From NCBI GenBank assembly GCA_905194675.1, contig CAJJTG010000031.1, forward strand, positions 1-25,437: 25,437 nt of DNA, in the 5' to 3' direction. A program made the position numbers and the translations under genes. The DNA is from an uncultured Collinsella sp. (GTDB lineage Bacteria; Actinomycetota; Coriobacteriia; Coriobacteriales; Coriobacteriaceae). The notes under the pieces were generated by a model that saw only the letters and a list, made by a program, of their open reading frames with translations, ran no database searches and was not told the DNA's origin. Each line of letters begins with the position of its first letter. Positions within the stretch are counted from its first letter, which is position 1. Positions 1 through 6,590 of this stretch are shown in pieces.

Positions 1-113
1 TCGTCAAGCACCCCAGCGACGTGGTGCGCGTCGGTGACACGGTCAAGGTGTGGGTTGAAAAGGTCGATCGCGACCGCAAGAAGATCTCCCTCACCATGGT
101 GCAGGGGAAGTAA
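1..113 (+). CDS. S1 RNA-binding domain C-terminus, probably Tex (partial)
   Basis: The reading frame is open from base 3 to a TAA at 111-113 and gives 36 residues. They include HPSDVVRVGDTVKVWVEKVD and then RKKISLTM, the last strands of an S1 (OB-fold) RNA-binding domain. The HPS-[DE]-VV-x-x-GD ... VD-x-x-RK-x-I-x-LTM pattern is typical of the C-terminal S1 domain of Tex, a cytoplasmic nucleic-acid-binding protein involved in transcription and RNA processing. Many Tex proteins carry a basic tail after this domain, but this one stops four residues after LTM. The 5' part lies outside the window, so a ribosomal-S1-like or other S1 protein cannot be excluded. No gene follows on the same strand for several kilobases. 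Confidence 0.7.
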   Translation, partial: VKHPSDVVRVGDTVKVWVEKVDRDRKKISLTMVQGK

Positions 114-211
114 ACCGCCAAGCAAGGGTCCCCCCTCTCGCGACGTGCAAAATCGCGAGTATTCTGCAAATTCCACCGTTCCGGATGCCCCTCAGAGACG
201 AAAAAGCAAGA

Positions 212-256
212 AACAGCCCCCGTTTTAGCGTCATCAGAGCCAAAACGGGGGCTGTT
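212..256. terminator. 15-bp perfect hairpin between convergent genes
   Basis: AACAGCCCCCGTTTT at 212-226 pairs perfectly with 242-256 across a 15-nt loop. It lies between the end of the S1-domain gene and the end of talC1. Read on the minus strand it is followed by a loosely T-rich stretch (TTTCTTGCTTTTT); on the plus strand there is no T-run. It could end either transcript, or act as a two-way terminator. Confidence 0.5.
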
Positions 257-339
257 CCATGCTTCACCCAGCTGGTAAAAGCCTTTACCTTGCTGAATAC
301 TCTCAATTTTGCACGGCGCAGGCGGGGGTACCTTTGTCC

Positions 340-511
340 ACGGCAGGATATGGAAGCCTATCACCAACCTACCGGCAAGTTCGTGTCGGCAGCCCCGGCC
401 TTTCCTTTGCCTAGCGCGACCCTCGCGAAGCGCGTGAGCGATAGGGAAAGGAAAGGCCGGGGCGAACAACCCGCGATGTAGCCAGCGTTCGCGTTACGGC
501 AGGATATGGAA
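340..511. repeat. 16-bp direct repeats flanking a hairpin insertion at the talC1 3' end
   Basis: ACGGCAGGATATGGAA occurs at 340-355 and again, identically, at 496-511. The second copy is the 3' end of talC1 (minus strand, encoding FHILP plus part of the stop codon). The first copy is an orphan: on the minus strand it still reads GFHILP but then has TGG instead of a stop. The 140 bp between the copies has no coding potential and carries the large palindrome at 392-463. The arrangement resembles a small element inserted with duplication of the gene end, or the remnant of a deleted talC-like copy. Confidence 0.6.
392..463. repeat. Large imperfect palindrome (MITE/REP-like hairpin)
   Basis: The 17-bp arms at 392-408 (GCCCCGGCCTTTCCTTT) and 447-463 are perfectly complementary. 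Pairing continues inward (CCTAGCGC against GCGATAGG, with mismatches) towards a CGCGAAGCGCG centre, so nearly all 72 bases can form one hairpin. Neither strand has a T-run after it, so it is not a standard intrinsic terminator. It looks more like a dispersed palindromic repeat. Confidence 0.6.
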
Positions 512-1198
512 ACCGAGCGAGGCGATATCCTTGGCAAAACCGCGCACGGTATCGAGCGAGACCTCGTACGGGTCACGGCCGATGTTCTTACGCTTGGCCA
601 GGATGCTGTTGGGCACCGTGATGATCTGGCAACCGCATCCTTCCGCCTGGTAAATATTGATAAGCTCACGCGTGGACGCCCACAGGACCTCGCAGTTGGG
701 CTTGGCGGCAGCCTTCTTGACCGACTCCGTCATAAACGGAATGGGATCGACGCCGGTGTCGGCGATGCGGCCGGCAAAGAGCGAGATGATTGACGGCGTC
801 TCGGCGTCAACGGCCTCGACCATCTCGTCGACCTGCGCAGGCGTAAAGATGGTGGTGACGTTGACCTTAATGCCGTCGGCGGAAAGCTTGCGCACCAACT
901 CGGCCGTGGACTCACCCTTGGTGGTCACGCACGGAATCTTGACGTAGACGTTCTCGGCCCAGGTAGCGATCTCGCGGGCCTCGACCTCCATGGTCTCGAC
1001 GTCGTCGGCAAAGACCTCAAACGACACGGATACATCGGTGATGTGGGTCAAGACCTCTTTGGCAAACGCGCGGTAATCCGTCACGCCGCCCTTCTTCATA
1101 AGGGACGGGTTGGTCGTGAAACCCTGAACGTTGCCGTTCTCGTACATGTCGAGCATGCCCTCGAGATTTGCACCGTCAGCGAACACCTTGATTGCCAT
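494..1198 (-). CDS. Transaldolase / fructose-6-phosphate aldolase family protein (copy 1)
   Basis: This 234-residue TIM-barrel protein of the TalC/FSA family should catalyse reversible aldol cleavage or transfer on a ketose phosphate in the cytosol. Visible signatures are GFTTNPSLM (residues 26-34), the Schiff-base lysine in VYVKIP (Lys87, matching Lys85 of E. coli FSA), FAGRIADTG, and WASTRE in the late barrel. The start was set at ATG 1198 because GAAAGGA lies eight to ten bases upstream; a longer in-frame TTG start has no such site. It is about 80% identical by eye to the copy at 3792-4502 but ends at HILP, without that copy's final Glu-Glu. It lies downstream of the PTS genes beyond a terminator, so it probably has its own promoter. 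Whether it acts as transaldolase or aldolase, and on which sugar, cannot be decided here. Confidence 0.9.
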   Translation of the reverse strand: MAIKVFADGANLEGMLDMYENGNVQGFTTNPSLMKKGGVTDYRAFAKEVLTHITDVSVSFEVFADDVETMEVEAREIATWAENVYVKIPCVTTKGESTAELVRKLSADGIKVNVTTIFTPAQVDEMVEAVDAETPSIISLFAGRIADTGVDPIPFMTESVKKAAAKPNCEVLWASTRELINIYQAEGCGCQIITVPNSILAKRKNIGRDPYEVSLDTVRGFAKDIASLGFHILP

Positions 1199-1419
1199 CT
1201 GCCTGATTCCTTTCGTTAGCATACGGCCGATAAACTGCTAAACACTTTACCTACGTTTATCAAGGCGTGAACTGCGGGTTTTTATCTTCTCGGCGAACGG
1301 TTTTGCAGTTTTACCATTTTTATATCGACACCCCAGCGGCAAAACGTTTTTGCTGATCATCGCGGTTGATTCCGTTCGCGGCGCAGAGACAGCGCTTCAC
1401 CGGTACGTTTTCACAACCA
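1199..1419 (-). promoter_or_regulatory. Upstream region of talC copy 1, promoter not resolved
   Basis: The spacer between the PTS terminator and talC1 is AT-richer than the genes and has no coding potential. Candidate minus-strand elements are TATAAA near 1320 and TTGATA near 1260 with TAGCAG 17 bases later; neither is convincing. It also holds a near-palindrome of the GCAAAAC/GTTTTTGC type near 1340 and an inverted pair of CGAACGG motifs (about 1291 and 1372) that might bind a regulator. Confidence 0.3.
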
Positions 1420-1464
1420 CTCCAAAACAAAAGCGGTGACGCCTCATTTGAGACGCCACCGCTT
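1420..1464 (-). terminator. Intrinsic terminator of the PTS operon
   Basis: On the minus strand, AAGCGGTGGCGTCTC pairs with GAGGCGTCACCGCTT (two G-U-type mismatches) and is followed by TTTTGTTTTGG. It lies 58 bp beyond the EIIC stop codon and separates the PTS genes from talC copy 1. Confidence 0.8.
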
Positions 1465-1521
1465 CCGTGTAGGAGCCGGTTATCGGAGCTCCGCCCGATT
1501 AGGGCTTAACGTATGCCTGGA

Positions 1522-2913
1522 TTACTCTTCCTCAACGTGGTTAATCACAGCACCCTTGGTGTGGATGAAGTTGGGGACGAAGGCGACGATCAGAAGGACA
1601 GCAAGAATCGCGTAGACACCGGTGGTACCGAAGGCCTCGGCAGCGCGGCCAAGCGTAATACCAATGACGGAGAAATCGAAGTCGCCGAACGTAGTGTTCT
1701 TGAAGCCAAAGACGTCAAGAACGGGCAGGAGCAGGGCCGGGGCAAAGGTGATGAGCAGGCCGTTGACGAAAGCGCCAAGAGCTGCGCCCTTGCGACCGCC
1801 GGTAGCATTGCCGTAGATGCCTGCGGTAGCACCGCAGAAGAAGTGAGGAACCATGCCCGGGATGATGAAGATGCCCAGGGTAGCGCCCACGATGAACATA
1901 CCGACCACGCCACCGATAAAGGAAGCGACAAAGCCGAGGATGACGGCGGTGGGAGCATAGGGGAAGAAGACGGCGCAGTCGACGGCGGGGATGGCACCGG
2001 GGATCAGCTTGTTGGAGATGCCCTGGAAAGCCGGGACCAGGTCGGCAAGGATCATACGAACGCCGTTATAGACGATGGTGACACCAACGGCAAAGGACAG
2101 GGCACAGGTCAGGGCATAGACAATCACGTTGTCGCCGCCAGCGGTCTTGGTGACGACCGCAGGATCTGCGATGTAAGCGGCGAAAGCGGTAACCAGGTAG
2201 AAGAAGGCCATGGTAAGAGCCGTGGAGATGGTAGTGTCGCGCAGGAAGGCGAACTTCTCGGGAACCTCGATCTTCTCGGTGCTGTTCTCCTCGGCGTCCT
2301 TAGCAAAAAGCGTACCGACTGCAGCGGAGATGTAATAGGCGAGTGAACCGAAGTGGCCCATGGCGATTTCATCGCCATCGGTAACCTTCTCGGTGAAACG
2401 CTGACCAACGGCGGGAAGCATAGCGCTCACGAGGCCCAGGAACATGCCGCCCACGATGACAAGCTGGACATCCTGGAAGCCAGATGCCTGCAGAACGGCA
2501 GACAGCAGGCAGGCCATAAACATGCTGTGATGGCCCGTCAGGAAGATGTACTTAAACTTGGTAAAGCGGGCAATGATAATGTTCACGACATAGCCGAGAA
2601 TCAGGATCATCATGGTCTGAACGCCGAGAACGCTCTGAGCCATCGAAACAACGACCTCGTTGTTGGGCACGACGCCGGTGATGTGGAAACCGGTCTCGAT
2701 GAAGGTACCCAGCGGAGCAAGGTTCTCCTGAACAACAGCGGCGCCGGCGGACAGCATGATGTAACCAAGAATGGGCTTCAGGGTGCCCGTCATCACCTTG
2801 TGGGCAGGACGCTTAAGCGCGACAAGGCCCACAAAGGCAAATAGGCCCATAATCCACGCTGGCTTGGTCAGAATCGATTGGATAAACTCAAGTATGGGAA
2901 GGATGGCTTGCAT
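1522..2913 (-). CDS. PTS ascorbate-type (UlaA/SgaT family) transporter subunit IIC
   Basis: This 463-residue integral membrane permease would carry the sugar across the membrane while EIIB phosphorylates it. Its length equals that of E. coli UlaA (about 465). The protein is strongly hydrophobic with many transmembrane segments and UlaA-like stretches: an N-terminal segment ending in LKRPAHKVMTGTLKPILGY, then LSAGAAVV, and a GHHSMFMACLL segment near residue 195. The start was set at ATG 2913 because AGAAAGGA precedes it; an upstream in-frame start lacks such a site. It is the last gene of the talC2-EIIA-EIIB-EIIC operon. The family handles ascorbate and related sugars or polyols. No ascorbate-6-phosphate catabolic genes (ulaG, D, E, F) are nearby, so the substrate is unknown. 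Confidence 0.9.
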   Translation of the reverse strand: MQAILPILEFIQSILTKPAWIMGLFAFVGLVALKRPAHKVMTGTLKPILGYIMLSAGAAVVQENLAPLGTFIETGFHITGVVPNNEVVVSMAQSVLGVQTMMILILGYVVNIIIARFTKFKYIFLTGHHSMFMACLLSAVLQASGFQDVQLVIVGGMFLGLVSAMLPAVGQRFTEKVTDGDEIAMGHFGSLAYYISAAVGTLFAKDAEENSTEKIEVPEKFAFLRDTTISTALTMAFFYLVTAFAAYIADPAVVTKTAGGDNVIVYALTCALSFAVGVTIVYNGVRMILADLVPAFQGISNKLIPGAIPAVDCAVFFPYAPTAVILGFVASFIGGVVGMFIVGATLGIFIIPGMVPHFFCGATAGIYGNATGGRKGAALGAFVNGLLITFAPALLLPVLDVFGFKNTTFGDFDFSVIGITLGRAAEAFGTTGVYAILAVLLIVAFVPNFIHTKGAVINHVEEE

Positions 2914-2937
2914 CTGCGCTTCCTTTCTCTCTAACGT

Positions 2938-2976
2938 GGGCGCGTTTCCCTCTTCCACAGGGAACCGCCCTTTTTT
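2938..2976 (+). terminator. Plus-strand terminator inside the PTS operon (antisense-facing)
   Basis: In the 71-bp EIIB-EIIC spacer, GGGCGCGTTTCCC (2938-2950) pairs with GGGAACCGCCC (2960-2970) and is followed by six Ts on the plus strand. In the operon's own direction the hairpin is preceded by As and not followed by Ts. It would therefore stop antisense transcription, or serve the sense mRNA as a stabilising or processing hairpin. Confidence 0.6.
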
Positions 2977-2984
2977 GTGCCGCT

Positions 2985-3260
2985 TTAGGCGTTAGCGGCG
3001 GCCGCCTTGATTGCCTCGAGGGCGTCTTCGCGGATCTTCTTCTTGTTCACATAGCTGCGAACGATCACAACGTTGCCGTGGAGCTCGGGGGCGAGTTCTT
3101 TAACGGTGATGAACAGATCCGGATTTGCGGAAGAAGCACCGTTCAGGTCCATAGACTCAACGTCGGCCTTGATGCCCTCCTCCTCGCAAAGCTCCTCGAC
3201 TTTGCCAGCGAGCATCAGGCTGGACCCGATGCCGTTTCCGCATACGGTGATGATATGCAT
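2985..3260 (-). CDS. PTS lactose/ascorbate-type subunit IIB
   Basis: This 91-residue cytosolic phosphocarrier passes phosphate from EIIA to the incoming sugar. The N-terminus MHIITVCGNGIGSSLM contains the P-loop-like CGNGIGSS motif with phospho-acceptor Cys7, as in UlaB/SgaB and GatB. Length and fold pattern match the family. A GAGAGGAAGG ribosome site precedes ATG 3260. It lies between EIIA and EIIC, with hairpin-containing spacers of about 75 bp on both sides. This may set subunit ratios. Confidence 0.93.
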   Translation of the reverse strand: MHIITVCGNGIGSSLMLAGKVEELCEEEGIKADVESMDLNGASSANPDLFITVKELAPELHGNVVIVRSYVNKKKIREDALEAIKAAAANA

Positions 3261-3283
3261 GGCAACCTTCCTCTCCTACACGT

Positions 3284-3323
3284 GACGGTTTTCCGTCTAT
3301 CCAAAAGCGGCGACGCATCGCCG
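3284..3323 (-). promoter_or_regulatory. Two small hairpins in the EIIA-EIIB spacer
   Basis: CGGCGA/TCGCCG (3308-3323, 4-nt loop) lies directly after the EIIA stop and is followed on the minus strand by CTTTTGG. A second hairpin, GACGG/CCGTC (3284-3297), lies just before the EIIB ribosome site. The T-run is too short for strong termination. An mRNA processing or partial-attenuation role is possible. Confidence 0.4.
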
Positions 3324-3335
3324 TGCCATTAAGGC

Positions 3336-3782
3336 CTAAAAGAATGAACGCATGGTCTCCAAAACCTGCTCGGGCGTATCGCATGCGCTGAGCTTGGCAA
3401 CGCAGTCCTCGTCCTCGAACATCTGCGAAAGCTCCGCCAAGCAGCCAAGATGAGCCTTGGGGTCGGGTGCGCAAATACCCACGAGCACGTGAACCGGATC
3501 GAAATCCTCGTGTCCAAACGCAATGGCAGGGTCAAGCGTGACGATACAGATCCCCGCTTCACTCACATTGCCATCTGCCTGAGCGTGGGGCATGGCGATG
3601 CCCTCTTCCAAGACCATATAAGGGCCGAATTTGTGAACCGATGAAATCATGGCGTCAACATAGCTCTGGTCGCATTTGCCAGCGTCTACGAGCAACTTAC
3701 CGCATGCCTTGATCGCTTCCTCCCAGTCGGAGGCCTCGACGTGGCAGGCAACAAGCTCGGGCTTAAGAAGATCGGTCAGCAT
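3336..3782 (-). CDS. PTS subunit IIA (fructose/mannitol/ascorbate EIIA-2 family)
   Basis: This 148-residue cytosolic phosphocarrier takes phosphate from HPr and gives it to EIIB. The diagnostic site is GIAMPHAQ with phospho-acceptor His66; the later VLVGICAPDPKAHLGCLAELS segment and the length also fit the EIIA-2 family (UlaC, MtlA/FruA IIA). ATG 3782 starts nine bases after the talC2 stop. Its ribosome site GAGGAG lies inside the last two codons of talC2 (Glu-Glu), so translation of the two genes is probably coupled. It is the second gene of the operon. Confidence 0.93.
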   Translation of the reverse strand: MLTDLLKPELVACHVEASDWEEAIKACGKLLVDAGKCDQSYVDAMISSVHKFGPYMVLEEGIAMPHAQADGNVSEAGICIVTLDPAIAFGHEDFDPVHVLVGICAPDPKAHLGCLAELSQMFEDEDCVAKLSACDTPEQVLETMRSFF

Positions 3783-3791
3783 GCTCGTCCC

Positions 3792-4502
3792 CTACTCCTC
3801 GGGCAGGATATGAAAACCAAGCGCCTGAATGTCGCGGGCAAAGCCCTTGACCGTATCAAGCGAGTACTCAAGCAAATCTTTCCCGAAATTCTTGCGCTTG
3901 GCAAGAAGGGCATTGGGGACCGTAATGATCTGACAGCCAACGGACTCCGCCTGGAAGATATTGAGGACCTCGCGCGTAGACGCCCAGAGAACCTCGGCAG
4001 CAGGCTTAACGGCAGCCTTCTTTACGGACTCCGCCATGAGGGGCAGCGGATCGACGCCGGTATCGGCAATGCGACCGGCAAAGATGGACAGAATAGAGGG
4101 GGTCTCAGCAGAGACGGCATCGACAAACTCGTCGACCTGCTCGGGCGTGAAGATAGTGGTGACATTCACCTTGATGCCGTCGGCAGAAAGGCGCTTGACC
4201 AGCGCGGCAGTGGACTCACCCTTGGTGTTGAGCGCCGGGATCTTAACGTAGACGTTGTCTGCCCAGGTTGCGATCTCGCGAGCCTCGGCTTCCATACCCG
4301 CCTCGTCGTCGGCGAATACCTCAAAAGAGACCGACACATCAGTAATGTGCTCAAGAACCGTCTTGGCAAAAGCGCGGTAGTCGGTCACGCCGCCGGCCTT
4401 CATAAGGGAAGGATTGGTCGTGAAGCCCTGAACGTTGCCATTGTCATGCATGTCAAGCATACCCTCGAGGTTAGCGCCGTCGGCAAACACCTTGATCGCC
4501 AT
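3792..4502 (-). CDS. Transaldolase / fructose-6-phosphate aldolase family protein (copy 2)
   Basis: This 236-residue TalC/FSA-family protein is the first gene of the PTS operon. It has the same key residues as the first copy: FTTNPSLM, the Schiff-base lysine in VYVKIP (Lys87), FAGRIADTGVDP and WASTREVLN. The start is ATG 4502 with GAGAAAGGA ten bases upstream. It differs from the other copy at roughly one residue in five, mostly conservatively, and ends HILPEE. The extra Glu-Glu codons GAG GAG double as the ribosome site of EIIA. Being cotranscribed with a PTS, it probably cleaves or transfers the imported sugar phosphate or a direct product. The divergent DeoR-type gene is the likely regulator. 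Confidence 0.92.
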   Translation of the reverse strand: MAIKVFADGANLEGMLDMHDNGNVQGFTTNPSLMKAGGVTDYRAFAKTVLEHITDVSVSFEVFADDEAGMEAEAREIATWADNVYVKIPALNTKGESTAALVKRLSADGIKVNVTTIFTPEQVDEFVDAVSAETPSILSIFAGRIADTGVDPLPLMAESVKKAAVKPAAEVLWASTREVLNIFQAESVGCQIITVPNALLAKRKNFGKDLLEYSLDTVKGFARDIQALGFHILPEE

Positions 4503-4530
4503 GTTCGGTCCTTTCTCATCTAACACTATT

Positions 4531-4608
4531 GCTATCGAAAGCCTTCTTCTTTGTTTCAAAAGCTTTTCGGTTTTCTTTTATAAACCATTTCAAAAGCTAT
4601 CGAAAGCT
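4531..4608. promoter_or_regulatory. Probable DeoR-type operator cluster upstream of the PTS operon
   Basis: GCTATCGAAAGC occurs twice (4531-4542 and 4596-4607), and TTTCAAAAGCT occurs twice (starting at about 4555 and 4589). One of these continues into TTTTCGGTTTTC. Repeated TTTCG/CGAAA pentamers are the usual form of DeoR-family operators. The copies straddle the predicted minus-strand promoter, as expected for repression by the divergently encoded DeoR protein. Confidence 0.55.
4577..4605 (-). promoter_or_regulatory. Candidate promoter of the talC2-PTS operon
   Basis: On the minus strand, TATAAA (4577-4582) is preceded at 17 bp by TTTCGA (4600-4605), which overlaps an operator copy. A perfect TTGACA also exists at 4613-4618, but no good -10 lies at the right distance from it. 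The leader to ATG 4502 would be about 68 nt. Confidence 0.45.
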
Positions 4609-4772
4609 CAATTGTCAACTTTCCGTGAACGGTCGAATATCGGGCGTGAACGTACTTCTTTTGGGCGGCACCTTCAGAATGAGACTCTTTATAGCCCGTT
4701 TACGTGCGAACTATCTGCTACGCATGCATTTGTGACATGCCATTCCGTTCTTTTGATTCATTCGGATTTGCC

Positions 4773-4801
4773 TTGTTCTTTTCATATCGATACGTTATAT
4801 T
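4773..4801 (+). promoter_or_regulatory. Candidate promoter of the DeoR-family regulator
   Basis: TTGTTC (4773-4778) and TATATT (4796-4801) are exactly 17 bp apart and lie 50 bp upstream of the start codon. The rest of the 4503-4850 spacer is AT-rich and has no gene. Confidence 0.5.
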
Positions 4802-4813
4802 TCGATTACGAAA
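4800..4813. promoter_or_regulatory. TTTCG-N4-CGAAA palindrome, likely autoregulatory operator
   Basis: This perfect 5-bp inverted repeat sits at the end of the -10 element and over the expected transcription start of the DeoR gene. It uses the same pentamer as the cluster in front of the PTS operon, which suggests one regulator acts on both promoters. Confidence 0.5.
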
Positions 4814-4850
4814 GGCGCATCTTTTACCTTTTGTTCAAAAGGAGCGGCAT

Positions 4851-5642
4851 ATGGCATCTACTTCAGACCTTTCACCGGCCGAGCGTCAGCGATTTATCAT
4901 GAATTGGCTGGCCGAAAAGCCAAATATCTCGGTATCCGACATCGTTCGCCGTTTTTCGGTTTCGGAAGTCACCGCACGACACGACCTCATCTCGCTGGAA
5001 TCCGAAGGCAAGCTGCGTCGCGTACGCGGCGGAGCGGTATCGCTTTCTCGCTCCAACGCAATCTCGTATCCCGAAGAGCGCATCAATGTCCAAGTCGAGG
5101 CCAAGGAAGCCATCGCCGCAACCGCAGCAACTCTTGTTGATGATGGCGATGTTCTGGTAATTGATATCGGCACCACAGGCTTTTACTTCGCTAAGGCCCT
5201 CATGGACAAGCGTGAGATCACCATTATCACCGGCGATCTTGCAATCGCGAACTACGCCAGCTTCAATCTCCCCAATGCTTCGGTAGTGCTGCTGGGCGGC
5301 TCCGTGCGCAAGGGCCACCTCTATCTCGCGGGCGCACTAACGCTCGACTGCATGAGCAAACTACATGCCGACAAGGCGTTTGTCAGTGCCGACGGATTCC
5401 ACCCCGACCACGGTTTTACCGTCGAGCACGACTTCTCGGCCATGATCAAGCATATGTACCTTACCAACTCAAACCAGGGCTACATGATGGTTGACCAGGG
5501 AAAGTTCAATAAGACCAGTTTTTATCAGTCCGCGCAGATCGATGACCTCGACGGCATCATCGTTGATGGAGACGACGAGGGCATCATGACGGCGGCGATC
5601 GAGAGCAGTCGCAGTCATCCCAAGCTCTATATTGCAAAATAG
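4851..5642 (+). CDS. DeoR/GlpR-family transcriptional regulator
   Basis: This 263-residue cytosolic DNA-binding protein has an N-terminal winged helix (about residues 8-65) with the DeoR signature: ISVSDIVRRFSVSEVTARHD followed by L-x-x-LESEGKLRRVRGGA. The DeoRC sugar-phosphate-sensing domain follows (about 80-240), with VIDIGTTGFYFAKAL, LLGGSVRKGHLYLAG and a late YMMVDQGKFNKTSF stretch. ATG 4851 was chosen because AAAAGGAG precedes it; the frame is open further upstream but runs through the promoter. The gene is divergent from the talC2-PTS operon. DeoR proteins of this type usually repress an adjacent sugar operon and are released by a phosphorylated intermediate; that role here is inferred. 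It ends in a bidirectional terminator shared with the HAD gene. Confidence 0.93.
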   Translation: MASTSDLSPAERQRFIMNWLAEKPNISVSDIVRRFSVSEVTARHDLISLESEGKLRRVRGGAVSLSRSNAISYPEERINVQVEAKEAIAATAATLVDDGDVLVIDIGTTGFYFAKALMDKREITIITGDLAIANYASFNLPNASVVLLGGSVRKGHLYLAGALTLDCMSKLHADKAFVSADGFHPDHGFTVEHDFSAMIKHMYLTNSNQGYMMVDQGKFNKTSFYQSAQIDDLDGIIVDGDDEGIMTAAIESSRSHPKLYIAK

Positions 5643-5645
5643 CTC

Positions 5646-5686
5646 AAATGGCCGGGTCGCCCCCACTGCGGGCGACCCGGCCATTT
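5646..5686. terminator. Bidirectional terminator between the regulator and the HAD gene
   Basis: AAATGGCCGGGTCGCCC (5646-5662) pairs perfectly over 17 bp with 5670-5686 across a 7-nt loop, with A/T ends on both sides. It starts 3 bp after the DeoR stop and ends 1 bp before the stop of the convergent HAD gene. Confidence 0.85.
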
Positions 5687-5687
5687 A

Positions 5688-6515
5688 TTAAATCAACCCA
5701 AAATGCTGCATCGCTGTGACGGTGCCGTCGTGTGCGACATCGTCGGTCACGTAGTCGGCGACTGCCTTGACCTCGGGCATGGCGTTGCCCATGGCTACAG
5801 CCGTCTCGACGGCGGCGAGCATACCCAGATCGTTGCCGGAATCGCCAAAGCCAAAGGTGCGCGCGTTGCCGGTGCGACCCAGGTATTCCAGCGCTCGCGC
5901 CACGCCCACGCCCTTGTCGATGCCCTTGGGGCTCAGCTCGCGATTCTGGCCACCGGTGTTGCACAGCTCAAACTCGCGATCGATGAAGCCGTCATCGTTG
6001 GCTACGCGAGCCAGGTCGCACGCGTTAATGCACACCTTGCCTACGCGCAAGCGACCATCGACGCGCATCTGGTCGGTGCCATGCACCACGCCGGCGCCTA
6101 GCAGAAATGACTGTTCGACACCAACTGGCTCAAGTGAATAAGTGGCACCGTTCGTCTCGAACAACGCCTCGCCGCCCGCCACAGTAATGCGGCGCGCGAG
6201 CTCCTCGACAATACCCTCGTCAAAGCAGTCCTCGTGTACCACGCGTCCCTCGACCTCGAACGTGGCGCCCGCCATGGCAACGATACCCGCCGGGTTCAGC
6301 GCACGCAGGCCATCGGCAACCAGCCACAAGGGACGGCCCGTGCAGATAAATGCCTGGTGACCCGCATTGCGCAGACGACCAAATGCATCGACAACAGCCT
6401 TCGACGGATGGATTGCATTGAAGTCCTTGTCGGTCATGTTGTCGGGGTCGAACGACGTCAGCGTGCCGTCCACGTCAAAAAACAATACAGCGGAATCGGA
6501 GCACGCATCAATCAT
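5688..6515 (-). CDS. Cof-type HAD-IIB family hydrolase (sugar phosphatase-like)
   Basis: This 275-residue cytosolic phosphatase of the haloacid dehalogenase superfamily has motif I FFDVDGTLTSFD (nucleophile Asp14, acid/base Asp16). The motif II region ICTGRPLWL and motif IV GFGDSGNDLGML (Mg2+ binding) are also present. The cap-containing middle and the overall length fit the Cof/YbiV group, which dephosphorylates sugar phosphates or FMN/PLP-like compounds. ATG 6515 is preceded by GAAAGGA; a longer in-frame start lacks a site. It is convergent with the DeoR gene and divergent from rlmKL, so it forms a single-gene unit. Its substrate cannot be read from sequence. Confidence 0.9.
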   Translation of the reverse strand: MIDACSDSAVLFFDVDGTLTSFDPDNMTDKDFNAIHPSKAVVDAFGRLRNAGHQAFICTGRPLWLVADGLRALNPAGIVAMAGATFEVEGRVVHEDCFDEGIVEELARRITVAGGEALFETNGATYSLEPVGVEQSFLLGAGVVHGTDQMRVDGRLRVGKVCINACDLARVANDDGFIDREFELCNTGGQNRELSPKGIDKGVGVARALEYLGRTGNARTFGFGDSGNDLGMLAAVETAVAMGNAMPEVKAVADYVTDDVAHDGTVTAMQHFGLI

Positions 6516-6534
6516 ATGGGTTCCTTTCGAGGGC

Positions 6535-6563
6535 GATGGCAAACGAAGCATCCATCATATAAT
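6535..6563 (+). promoter_or_regulatory. Candidate rlmKL promoter
   Basis: A perfect TATAAT (6558-6563) lies 27 bp before the rlmKL start, with a poor -35 (GATGGC) at 17 bp. The same 75-bp spacer must also hold the divergent HAD promoter. Confidence 0.4.
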
Positions 6564-6590
6564 GGAGCGACGCAACCAGAGAGGTCACCC

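Noticed and set aside
1513..2346. 277-codon plus-strand open frame rich in Gly/Asp/Glu
   Set aside because: Antisense to the EIIC membrane protein; the composition mirrors hydrophobic codons on the other strand.
4704..4850. N-terminal extension of the DeoR regulator
   Set aside because: The open frame crosses the promoter and operator palindrome; a strong AAAAGGAG site marks ATG 4851 as the start.
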